This document shows, piece after piece, positions 9,156-17,098 of a DNA stretch of 36,363 nt (position 1 is its first letter; each line of letters begins with the position of its first letter). This DNA comes from Candidatus Fermentithermobacillaceae bacterium (GTDB taxonomy: Bacteria > Bacillota > Sulfobacillia > Fermentithermobacillales > Fermentithermobacillaceae). The position numbers were made by a program, and so were the translations under genes. The notes under the pieces were generated by a model. That model was not told the DNA's origin. It ran no database searches and worked only from the letters and a program-made list of their open reading frames with translations. The stretch covers positions 1 to 36,363 of the forward strand of contig DUUV01000015.1 of NCBI GenBank assembly GCA_012841375.1, read 5' to 3'.

Positions 9156-9185
9156 ATTGACCGGGTGGTCAATGTCCTGTATGCT
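9156..9185 (+). promoter_or_regulatory. Promoter with overlapping palindromic operator, ABC-tetR-helD operon
   Basis: ATTGACC (9156-9162), GGGT, GGTCAAT (9167-9173) is a perfect 7-bp inverted repeat. Its left arm contains the -35 box TTGACC (9157-9162). A 17-nt spacer leads to TATGCT (9180-9185). A repressor bound here would block RNA polymerase. The TetR protein encoded third in the operon is the obvious candidate. Confidence 0.75.
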
Positions 9186-9226
9186 GACCGTGTGCATCCA
9201 TCCAGACGGAAGGGAGCGCGTGTGCG

Positions 9227-10144
9227 ATGAGCCAACGCCCGGCTGTAAACACCGAGAAACTCACCAAGTATTACGGCAAATCCCGTGGGATAATCGACGT
9301 TGACCTCAGTATTATGGACGGAGAGATCTTCGGCTTCATTGGGCCAAACGGCGCAGGCAAGACCACAACCATCCGGCTCCTTCTGAACTTCATTTTCCCC
9401 ACGGGAGGCAGCGCCACTATCTTCGGCATGGACGCCATACGGGACAGCAAAGGGATCAAGCGCGTGACGGGGTACCTGCCCGGCGACGCCGCTTACTACG
9501 GCGAGCTCCGGGGAAGAGACCTCTTGGAATACGCATCCAGGTTCTATGAAAAGGACTGCCTAGAGCGCGGGAGAGAGCTGGCAGACATATTCGATCTCGA
9601 CCTTGAGAAGCGCATTGAAACTCTATCGCTGGGTAACAAGAAGAAGATCGGCGTCGTCCAGGCACTAATGCACGGGCCCAGGCTGCTCATCCTGGACGAA
9701 CCCACAAGCGGCCTCGACCCACTCATCCAGAAACGGTTCTACGAGGTAATCCTTGAGGAGAACCGGAAGGGAACCACCGTGTTCTGGTCGTCCCACGTGC
9801 TTTCCGAAGTCCAGAAGATGTGCAACAGGGTGGCCATCCTGAAAGAGGGCAGGGTTCTGCGCGTGGAGGAAGTCGAGACGCTACGAAGCAAGCAGCTCAT
9901 GAAGGTTCAAGTTTCGTTCGCCGACCCTAGGGTCGACCTGCCCGAAGAAGTCCAAGGCGTGGTCAACCCGGAGAGGGAAAATGATACCCTCAGGTTTCTG
10001 TTCAGCGGCAACGTGGACTCTCTTGTCAAGGCTCTGGCCAAAACCAATATCAAAGGGTTGCAGATGGAAGAACCGTCTCTGGAAGAAGTGTTCATGCACT
10101 ACTACGAGAGCGACGAACCCGGGCGAAAGGAGGACTCGCGATGA
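9227..10144 (+). CDS. ABC transporter ATP-binding protein (ABC-2 exporter type)
   Basis: Nucleotide-binding subunit of an ABC-2 type exporter, similar in organisation to drug or bacteriocin efflux ATPases (CcmA/BcrA-like). Walker A GPNGAGKTT is at residues 39-47, the signature is LSLGNKKKIG, Walker B plus D-loop is LLILDEPTSGLDP, and the switch His is in SSHVLSE. The C-terminal part of about 90 residues is a regulatory extension typical of this subgroup. An ATG with GGGAG about 10 nt upstream starts the operon. Its stop overlaps the start of the permease (ATGA), so translation is coupled. The substrate is unknown; control by the nearby TetR protein is likely. Confidence 0.93.
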   Translation: MSQRPAVNTEKLTKYYGKSRGIIDVDLSIMDGEIFGFIGPNGAGKTTTIRLLLNFIFPTGGSATIFGMDAIRDSKGIKRVTGYLPGDAAYYGELRGRDLLEYASRFYEKDCLERGRELADIFDLDLEKRIETLSLGNKKKIGVVQALMHGPRLLILDEPTSGLDPLIQKRFYEVILEENRKGTTVFWSSHVLSEVQKMCNRVAILKEGRVLRVEEVETLRSKQLMKVQVSFADPRVDLPEEVQGVVNPERENDTLRFLFSGNVDSLVKALAKTNIKGLQMEEPSLEEVFMHYYESDEPGRKEDSR

Positions 10145-10941
10145 ACATTATTCGTTTTGAGTTCCGGCGAAACCTAAGGTCCTTCCTCATCTGGACTGCC
10201 GCCATCCTCGCCTTCTGCGTATGGATGCTGTCTGTATATGAGTCGTCCTTTTCCGGCCTTGGAGCGGGGATTAACGAGTTCGTCCAATATTTCCCGGAAT
10301 CCATGAAAAAGGCTTTCGGCATCGACCGGCTGGACATCACCACTATCACTGGCTACTTTGGAATGGAGGTCCACCTCTTCATAATCCTTTTCGGCTCCAT
10401 GTACTCCACCCTCCTAAGCTCCAGCCTTCTTTCAAAGGAGGAAAGCGAGAAGACGGTGGAGTTCTTACTGTCGAGGCCGATCACCAGGACGTCCGTGGTC
10501 ACTCAGAAACTGGCGGTGTACGTCATCTACGTGACCCTGTTCTCGATCATCACATGGTCGGTTAGTTACGCGGCGATGCTCCGCTCTGAGTCATCGTTTG
10601 ACAGGGCATCGTTCTGGGCCCTTGGCGGCATGACCTACTTGTCCATTCTGGCCATCGCGTCTCTGGGGTTTCTGGGTTCGGTCTTCGTCACCCGGCACCG
10701 CACGGCCTATTCGGCAGCCCTCGGGCTGGTCCTTGGGCTGTACGCGCTCCAGATCGTATCCGATATCTCCCAGAAAGCGTCGTTCTTGCGATATGTCACT
10801 CCGTTCAAGTGGGCGTCCGCCGCCGACATACTCCCCCGGGGCGGCGTGGACCCTGTCTACGCTGCACTGGCGGCCGGCGTCATCCTTGCCTCGGTCGCAG
10901 GGGCATACAGGGTCTACTCCAAGAAAGACATCGCCGTCTAG
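10141..10941 (+). CDS. ABC-2 type transporter permease
   Basis: Membrane subunit partnering the preceding ATPase. About six hydrophobic segments are visible: near residues 15-31, 75-100, 124-148, 158-182, 189-208 and 236-255. An N-terminal MNIIRFEFRRNLRSF amphipathic stretch is common in ABC-2 permeases. A cytoplasmic LLSKEESEKTVEFLLSRPITR segment is the usual coupling region between early helices. It starts on the ATGA overlap with the ATPase and is followed 18 nt later by the TetR gene. Confidence 0.9.
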   Translation: MNIIRFEFRRNLRSFLIWTAAILAFCVWMLSVYESSFSGLGAGINEFVQYFPESMKKAFGIDRLDITTITGYFGMEVHLFIILFGSMYSTLLSSSLLSKEESEKTVEFLLSRPITRTSVVTQKLAVYVIYVTLFSIITWSVSYAAMLRSESSFDRASFWALGGMTYLSILAIASLGFLGSVFVTRHRTAYSAALGLVLGLYALQIVSDISQKASFLRYVTPFKWASAADILPRGGVDPVYAALAAGVILASVAGAYRVYSKKDIAV

Positions 10942-10959
10942 AGCGAGGAGGGTTCGAGG

Positions 10960-11670
10960 TTGACGCGACGACGCCGGGATTCTAGGCCCGGCCCATTAAC
11001 GCCGCCCTGCGGAGACGCTAGAGATCCCTCCTCCGTAACCGGGACTCGGCCGGGCACTGAAGACAGCCGCCGCCGCATATTGCTGTCTGCGATCCGGGAG
11101 TTCGCGGAGAGCGGCTACACAAAGGCATCCACAAATGCTATAGTTCGGGATGCCTGTACCTCCAAAGGCTTGCTTTTCCACTATTACGGAAGCAAGAAAG
11201 ACCTGTACCTTGCCGCGCTTGAGTACTCCGTCGAGTTCCTGGTTGATTACTTTCTGAAAAACTTAGGCAGGCTGCCGAAAGACCCGGTAGACCGGTTTGT
11301 GGCGTGGGCGAACTTGAAGGTTAGAATGCTCGCGGAAGAACCGCTCATCTACAAAATAACCGTGGGCGGGATTATGGAGGCGCCGGAGGAGATCAGACCG
11401 GAGCTGCAGGCCATGGTGAACCGGGTTGGAGAGCGACTCATGCCCGTATTCCTGAGAGGGATAGACTTCTCCGGACTCCGGAAGGGCATCGATCGGGCGA
11501 AGGCGGTTCAGTACATCCTGTTGGTCTTTGGCGCCTTAGGCGAGAGATACTTGGAAGTGGCGATGAACTCGCCTGACAAAGGCCCTTCCGGATTGCCCTC
11601 GGCCATGGTAGAAATTGAGGAATACGCCGATTTCCTAAAGCATGGGTTATACCGGAACCCGCCGGAGTGA
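10960..11670 (+). CDS. TetR/AcrR family transcriptional regulator
   Basis: Probable repressor of its own operon. The TetR helix-turn-helix lies at about residues 57-82 (TNAIVRDACTSKGLLFHYYGSKKDLY), and the rest is a helical ligand-binding domain with unknown inducer. An unusual Arg/Pro-rich extension of about 35 residues precedes the domain. The TTG start at 10960 is supported by GAGGAGG 8 nt upstream; a later start would remove the extension but no better RBS is visible. Its place in an exporter operon, and the palindrome over the -35 box at 9156-9173, support local autoregulation. Confidence 0.92.
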   Translation: MTRRRRDSRPGPLTPPCGDARDPSSVTGTRPGTEDSRRRILLSAIREFAESGYTKASTNAIVRDACTSKGLLFHYYGSKKDLYLAALEYSVEFLVDYFLKNLGRLPKDPVDRFVAWANLKVRMLAEEPLIYKITVGGIMEAPEEIRPELQAMVNRVGERLMPVFLRGIDFSGLRKGIDRAKAVQYILLVFGALGERYLEVAMNSPDKGPSGLPSAMVEIEEYADFLKHGLYRNPPE

Positions 11671-11699
11671 TTTGAGTAACTGCCAGGGAGGTCCGTCGA

Positions 11700-14255
11700 G
11701 TGATAGACCGGGGCGCCGAGACCACGGCGATTGATGCAGAGCGCAAGCGGCTCCAAGAGGTCCTGAGGGAAATCGTGGACCAGATCGCGGAAGCCGAACG
11801 CCATGTTCAACAGAACAAAGCGGTGGTGACGGGGACCCAGAGTTACATATCCGATGAGTACTACTCGGTCCCCAAGTCCTTCAGCCAGCTCGTCGATCTG
11901 GCGGGAGGCATGAGCGGCTTGAGGCTCGCCGGCCTCATGTACAGGAAGAGCCTTGAGAAGCTCAAGCAGCTCAGGCGTTTGGCCCGTTCGGCGTACTTCG
12001 GGAGGATAGACTTCAGGGAGATCGCAGGGCCCGGCCGCACTGCCGGCGATAGGCAAAACGGGACAGTGCATCCCATCTACATCGGGATGTCGTCTCTCAC
12101 TCGCCAAGATACCGGCGAGCACCTGATATTCGACTGGAGAGCCCCTGTCTCCAGCGTCTACTACGACTACGAGCTCGGAGAGGCCGAATATGAGTCTCCT
12201 GCCGGTACCGTGTTCGGAGAAGTCCTCTTGAAGCGGCACTTCAAGATCAGGGACGGCGAGATCTTGCTCATGTACGATAACGACCTCACCATCTTCGATG
12301 ACATCCTCCAGGAGACACTGGGCAAGGCCACGGGCGACCGCATGAAGGCCATCGTCAACACCATCCAGCGGGAGCAGAACCGGGTTATCCGCGAGGAAGG
12401 GCGCAACCTGCTCCTGGTCCAGGGCTGCGCCGGCAGCGGCAAGACTTCCATAGCTTTGCACAGAGCCGCATACCTCCTCTACAAACACAGGGAGAATATG
12501 AGGGCCGAGGACATCCTGATGATCACTCCAAACCGCATTTTTGAAGACTACATTTCGCCCGTCCTTCCGGAACTAGGTGAGGAACCACTGGTTCAGCTGT
12601 CATTCGCCGACCTCGCGCGAGGGCTGCTGTCGCCAGGACATCCGGAAGTGGACTTGGGAGAGCAAGAACGTGGCGGCCCGGCGGAGCGAGACGGATTCGA
12701 CACGGGACACCTCCCGTACCGGTTGGAGGACTTCGCGGACCAACTTGAGTACCTCTTGGACATGAGGGGCAGGCCGGCGGCTGAGACCCGCTCACAGGGA
12801 ATAAGGCTCAAGTCCGGCGAGGCCTTCGCGCGAGTCCTGGAATCCTACGCGCAACACATTACCTCGGGCGATCTCGGTTTCCCAGGCTTGGTGTTTCGCG
12901 GCCGGGTATTGGTGCCTGCTCAGGAAGCGTCTGACTTGGTATTTAAGGAATACACCTACCTTCCTTTCCTCAAGAGAATCGAGAAGGCCAAGCGAAGGAT
13001 GATGTGGGTTCTCGACCGTGCCCGGGCTAGACGCTATGAGGAGCTCCGCAGGGAGATCGCATCGGATCCAGGGGAAGTCCACCTGCTTGAGAGGGATATC
13101 AAGGAACGGGCGGCCGCCAAGGCATCCCAAGAGTTCGAACCCTTGCGCAGGATTGTTCACTCCTGGAAACCCCTGAACCATAGGGAAGCCTATCAAAGGC
13201 TGTACGCTGAGCCCGGACTGCTCCTCAAAATGCTCGATGAAGCCGCCGCCGGTGACCTGAATGAGGGTCCAAGTCGCACGTTTGACAATGACGTCATTGA
13301 CGCGGTTAGAAGGGACACGCTGGAGCGACTGAGTTCAGGAGTCATCCCCTACGAGGACGTGGGTCCTCTCCTGTACCTCAAAGGCATACTCGAAGGATTA
13401 CCGCAATCGCCCGGTGTCCGCCACTTGATTGTGGACGAAGCCCAGGACTACGGCGCCCTCCAGTTCAGGGTGCTGAGGATGGCTTTTCCCAACGCCTCCT
13501 TTACCGTGCTGGGCGATCTCAATCAGACCCTCAGCCCGGCGAGCCGTTTCGACGGCGGGGAAACGGGCTACGAAGGCGCCATACGGGGACTTGGAGCAGG
13601 CAAGGATACCGAACTCGTGCGGCTCCAACGGAGCTACAGGTCTACGAAAGAGATAACAGAGTTCACCAAGGCCATTCTTAAGGGGGGCCAACCTGTGGAA
13701 CCGGTTGAACGTCCGGGAGAGCGTCCCCTCGTTATCCGGGCCCAAGACCGCGCTTCCCTGGCGCGCTCCATCGCTTCCGACATAAGGAGATTGCAGGGCG
13801 AAGGCTTCCAGTCAATCGCCGTTATCTGCAGGACGGCGCGAGAAAGCTGGACCGCACATGAATCCCTAAAGGCGGAACTGAGCCGGGCAGACGGCAGTCG
13901 GGAGAACAACCGGGACTCGACGGGCGAACCGGAAGACCCGGGCGTGGCAGGCGGTTCCCGCCGAGCGACAAGCAGGATTCGGTTGGTCACCAAGGAGCGG
14001 CGGAAGTTCATCCGCGGCGCGCTCGTGATCCCATCCTATCTGGCCAAGGGTCTTGAGTTTGAAGCGGTCATCATCTACAACGCGGGCGAAGGGTCCTACG
14101 GCAATCCCGACGACAGGTTGGTGCTCTACACCGCCTGCACTCGAGCGCTGCACAGGCTCCATATCTACCATACAGGGCGCCTGACGCCTGTGTTGGCAGG
14201 TATCGACCCATCCTTGTACGATGAAAGATCCGCTGACTGCGATGTATATGGCTGA
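11700..14255 (+). CDS. helD: HelD-like RNA polymerase recycling helicase (UvrD superfamily 1)
   Basis: HelD is a Gram-positive SF1 ATPase that inserts arms into RNA polymerase channels and releases stalled enzyme from DNA. The protein has an N-terminal coiled-coil arm (residues 10-40 and 60-95), then the HelD-typical IYIGMSSL and FDWRAPVSS region (about 126-152). Next come a Q-motif-like IQREQNR, Walker A GCAGSGKTS (242-250), DEAQDY and a C-terminal helicase core with YLAKGLEFEAV. A hydrophilic insertion of about 32 residues sits near 726-757 in the C-terminal core. The GTG start has AGGGAGG 8 nt upstream. It lies 29 nt after tetR in the exporter operon and ends before a strong terminator. 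Some HelD proteins (HelR) protect against rifamycins, which makes the context notable. Confidence 0.9.
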   Translation: MIDRGAETTAIDAERKRLQEVLREIVDQIAEAERHVQQNKAVVTGTQSYISDEYYSVPKSFSQLVDLAGGMSGLRLAGLMYRKSLEKLKQLRRLARSAYFGRIDFREIAGPGRTAGDRQNGTVHPIYIGMSSLTRQDTGEHLIFDWRAPVSSVYYDYELGEAEYESPAGTVFGEVLLKRHFKIRDGEILLMYDNDLTIFDDILQETLGKATGDRMKAIVNTIQREQNRVIREEGRNLLLVQGCAGSGKTSIALHRAAYLLYKHRENMRAEDILMITPNRIFEDYISPVLPELGEEPLVQLSFADLARGLLSPGHPEVDLGEQERGGPAERDGFDTGHLPYRLEDFADQLEYLLDMRGRPAAETRSQGIRLKSGEAFARVLESYAQHITSGDLGFPGLVFRGRVLVPAQEASDLVFKEYTYLPFLKRIEKAKRRMMWVLDRARARRYEELRREIASDPGEVHLLERDIKERAAAKASQEFEPLRRIVHSWKPLNHREAYQRLYAEPGLLLKMLDEAAAGDLNEGPSRTFDNDVIDAVRRDTLERLSSGVIPYEDVGPLLYLKGILEGLPQSPGVRHLIVDEAQDYGALQFRVLRMAFPNASFTVLGDLNQTLSPASRFDGGETGYEGAIRGLGAGKDTELVRLQRSYRSTKEITEFTKAILKGGQPVEPVERPGERPLVIRAQDRASLARSIASDIRRLQGEGFQSIAVICRTARESWTAHESLKAELSRADGSRENNRDSTGEPEDPGVAGGSRRATSRIRLVTKERRKFIRGALVIPSYLAKGLEFEAVIIYNAGEGSYGNPDDRLVLYTACTRALHRLHIYHTGRLTPVLAGIDPSLYDERSADCDVYG

Positions 14256-14274
14256 GGCCTTCGCCCGGTTTCTT

Positions 14275-14310
14275 GAGGAGGTAACCATCGGTGTTGCCTC
14301 CTCCCTTTTT
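14275..14310 (+). terminator. Intrinsic terminator after helD
   Basis: An 11-bp stem (GAGGAGGTAAC with GTTGCCTCCTC, one G-U pair) with a 7-nt loop is followed by CCTTTTT. Confidence 0.88.
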
Positions 14311-14431
14311 CCGAGGGGGCATCGCTGGCCGTGGGTGGAAACGCGCCTCACCGGAATCCCTAAGCGTGCATCTCCCGGCGCACTCATACTAGAATCTAGA
14401 GTGGAACACCCAAGACCTGGAGGGAATACTT

Positions 14432-15433
14432 ATGTCACTTCTCTTCTCGCCCTTCAAGATAGGAAATCTGACGCTCCGGAATCGCATAGTCATGCCTCCA
14501 ATGGCGACCGCCATCGAAGGTCCGGGAGGATCGTGCGAGGACACGGGACTTCCGAGTGAGGCCACCGTGGCCTATTACGCCGAGCGGGCTCAGAAACAGG
14601 TCGGAATGGTTATCGTCGAGCACACCTACATAACGAAGCGCGGGAAGGCCCACAAAGGCCAGTTGGGCCTGGACAACGACAGCGCTATCCCTGCGTTTGA
14701 GCGTCTCGCCCAGGCGCTAAAGACAAACGGAGCCGTCGCCGCCATTCAGTTGAACCATGTTGGCGCTTCCGGGAATCCGGATGTCACAGGCCACGGGCCT
14801 GTTGGGCCGTCGGACCAACCCAACCCCCGGTCGCAGAGAAAACCCAGGGGAATGACGAAAGAAGAGATCCTTGAGGTCCAGAACTTGTTCGCCTCTGCTG
14901 CCAAGAGGGCCGAACTCGTCGGCTTCGATGCGGTGGAGATCCACTCCGCCCACGGATATCTGGGGAGTCAATTCCTCTCCGCCCTCACCAACACCAGGAC
15001 TGATGAATACGGTGGGTCTCTCGAGAACCGCGCCAGATTTCTCCTGGAGACTGTGGCCAAAGTGAAGAGTGTGGTCGGAAGACACTTCCCCGTTTTCGTT
15101 AGGCTCGGCAGCATAGACGGCATTGACGGCGGAGTCACCCCCGAAGATGCCGCCATAGTGGCCAAGATGCTCGAAGACGCCGGCGTCGCGCTGATCGACG
15201 TATCCGGAGGATTCATGGGTTCACGCCCCCCCGGCGCCGCTCCGGGCTACTTCGTACCGGCGGCGGCCACCATTAAGAAGGCCGTGGCAGTGCCGGTCCT
15301 GGTAACAGGCGGGATAATTGAGGGCGCCTTCGCGGAGAAGGTGCTTAAGGACGGCCACGCCGACCTCATTGGAGTCGGCAGAGCACTGCTTAGGGATCCT
15401 GACTGGGTGCTGAAGGCGCGTGCAACTCTCTGA
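14432..15433 (+). CDS. Old Yellow Enzyme family NADH:flavin oxidoreductase
   Basis: FMN-dependent TIM-barrel oxidoreductase acting on enoates or related electrophiles. The N-terminus (SLLFSPFKIGNLTLRNRIVMPPM) is typical, the substrate-binding His pair is H171/H174 in EIHSAHGYLGSQFLS, and the loop RTDEYGGSLENRARF is a family hallmark. The YqjM-type redox-tuning Cys near residue 26 is absent (MPPMATA instead). There is no C-terminal FeS/FAD extension, so it is a single-domain member of about normal length. The ATG has GGAGGG 7 nt upstream. It stands alone between two terminators and is probably monocistronic. Confidence 0.92.
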   Translation: MSLLFSPFKIGNLTLRNRIVMPPMATAIEGPGGSCEDTGLPSEATVAYYAERAQKQVGMVIVEHTYITKRGKAHKGQLGLDNDSAIPAFERLAQALKTNGAVAAIQLNHVGASGNPDVTGHGPVGPSDQPNPRSQRKPRGMTKEEILEVQNLFASAAKRAELVGFDAVEIHSAHGYLGSQFLSALTNTRTDEYGGSLENRARFLLETVAKVKSVVGRHFPVFVRLGSIDGIDGGVTPEDAAIVAKMLEDAGVALIDVSGGFMGSRPPGAAPGYFVPAAATIKKAVAVPVLVTGGIIEGAFAEKVLKDGHADLIGVGRALLRDPDWVLKARATL

Positions 15434-15438
15434 ACTTG

Positions 15439-15470
15439 GAAGGTCGGCTCGACGCAACGAGCCGACCTTC
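15439..15470. terminator. Bidirectional intrinsic terminator
   Basis: Perfect 13-bp inverted repeat (GAAGGTCGGCTCG, loop ACGCAA, CGAGCCGACCTTC) between the convergent reductase and M20 genes. It is followed on the plus strand by ACGTTATTTC. Confidence 0.85.
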
Positions 15471-15483
15471 ACGTTATTTCTGC

Positions 15484-16998
15484 CTACTTGTCAAACTGGT
15501 GAAACGGCGGTTTCATATCCGGTGCCAACGGGCTCACGTACCGCCTTCCGCCCAACCTCTTCGCGAACTCAGTCTTGGCCTTTGCCAGGACTTCGGGGTC
15601 GGTCATCAGGCGCAAACCCGCTTGCACCAGGGTTCGCGCGGCCGCGATCATCCCGGCGTGCCCTATGTGCATCCCGCTCTGGGCCGTGTATTGCCACGAG
15701 TGACCCGGAGTCCCCAAAGCCGTGCAGGCCATGGAGAACTGGGCCGTAGGGACGCACCAGCTGACGTCTCCCACATCGGTAGACCCGCGGGAATCGGGCG
15801 ACACGGGGGGACGTCCCAGTACGGCATCGTTCAGGACCTTGCCGGCGAGCTTCTCTTTCATCTCCTCAGGCAAGGTCTCATCCTTCATGTGAGCCTCACT
15901 CTGGCCCGGAGGAAACGTCTTGGCGATCTCTCTGGCGAAGTCGTAGTCTTCATCTGTGAACTCCGGAGGGCCTGCTACCTCCATTGCCTCAGCTAGAACT
16001 CCCTCGAGGACAGTGTTGGGCAGCACCTCGTAGATCCCCTCGAGCAGCTCGACTTCATAAGTGGTATCGGTCATGATGGCTGCGCCTTTGGCGCACTTCA
16101 GGACGCGTTCGTAGATCTCCTCGACCTGCTCGCGTTTGGGCGCGCGCACGTAGTACCAGACTCTGGCTTCCGCGGGCACCACGTTGGGCTGGAGGCCTCC
16201 GTTGGTGGTTACGTAGTGGATCCTTGCCTTTTCGATGACGTGCTCCCGCAAGTAGTTCACACCCACATTCATGAGCTCAACGGCGTCCAGGGCGCTCCGG
16301 CCAAGGTGAGGCGCTCCCGCCGCGTGGGAAGTGACGCCGTGAAAGGTAACGTTCATTGAGTTCACGGCCAGGGAACTTCCTCCCCGGACGATGTTCATGG
16401 GTCCGGGGTGCCAGGTAAGACATGCATCCAAGTCGTCGAACAGGCCGTCCCGGGCCATGAACGCCTTTCCGCTGAAGTTTTCTTCGGCGGGACATCCAAA
16501 GTACTTGACCGTTCCCGGGAGGCCACGTTTGGAAAGTTCCTCTTTCAAGGCTATGGCGGCCCCCATGGCGGCGACTCCCAGGAGATTGTGCCCGCAGCCG
16601 TGGCCCGCCCCTCCCGGAGTGACTTCTTCTTTGACAGGGGATACTTTCTGAGAGACTCCCGGGAGAGCATCATACTCGCCGAGAAATCCTATGACGGGCT
16701 TTCCCCTACCCCATGTCGCCACAAAGGCCGTGGGCATCCCGCCCACTCCCGTGGTGACTTGGAAGCCGTTTTTCCGTAGGTAATCCACTTGGACCCGGGC
16801 CGACTTCTCTTCATGTAGCCCCAGTTCGGCGTAACTCCAAATGTCGTCGCTTATCGCGGTTAGTTCAGCGATGTGGCTTTCGACCCATTTGAATCCGTCT
16901 TGCGCCGTAAGTTCTGTCAAGGTGCCGACCTCCGCTCTGGTTTGATTGCTCGAAGTTTGGATTGCCTGTAGAGCCTTATAGGTATTTCGGTAGTTCAT
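15484..16998 (-). CDS. M20 family amidohydrolase, AbgB-like
   Basis: Metal-dependent amidohydrolase of the M20D/AbgB type. Relatives cleave p-aminobenzoyl-glutamate or other N-acyl amino acids. Metal-site elements are visible: GHGCGHNLLG, the PAEEN segment, and the later STDVGDVSW region. The dimerisation (lid) domain lies in the middle, around the HGVTSHAAGAPH stretch. The ATG at 16998 is given. However, a TTG at 16920 has GGAGG 8 nt upstream and gives the usual N-terminus, so the first 26 residues (N/T/Q-rich) may be untranslated. It diverges from the S9 peptidase gene. Confidence 0.9.
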   Translation of the reverse strand: MNYRNTYKALQAIQTSSNQTRAEVGTLTELTAQDGFKWVESHIAELTAISDDIWSYAELGLHEEKSARVQVDYLRKNGFQVTTGVGGMPTAFVATWGRGKPVIGFLGEYDALPGVSQKVSPVKEEVTPGGAGHGCGHNLLGVAAMGAAIALKEELSKRGLPGTVKYFGCPAEENFSGKAFMARDGLFDDLDACLTWHPGPMNIVRGGSSLAVNSMNVTFHGVTSHAAGAPHLGRSALDAVELMNVGVNYLREHVIEKARIHYVTTNGGLQPNVVPAEARVWYYVRAPKREQVEEIYERVLKCAKGAAIMTDTTYEVELLEGIYEVLPNTVLEGVLAEAMEVAGPPEFTDEDYDFAREIAKTFPPGQSEAHMKDETLPEEMKEKLAGKVLNDAVLGRPPVSPDSRGSTDVGDVSWCVPTAQFSMACTALGTPGHSWQYTAQSGMHIGHAGMIAAARTLVQAGLRLMTDPEVLAKAKTEFAKRLGGRRYVSPLAPDMKPPFHQFDK

Positions 16999-17098
16999 TC
17001 TTCATCCCCTTTTCTTTCGTGTCCAGAAGGTACCGGTGGCATGGATGATGAAGAATCTTAGGAAATCGTTTTCCCTTCACACAAGGAGGTTTGGGCCG

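Noticed and set aside
11508-12488. Long minus-strand ORF of 326 codons opposite tetR and helD
   Set aside because: It lies across two conserved genes and is a codon-bias shadow in GC-rich DNA.
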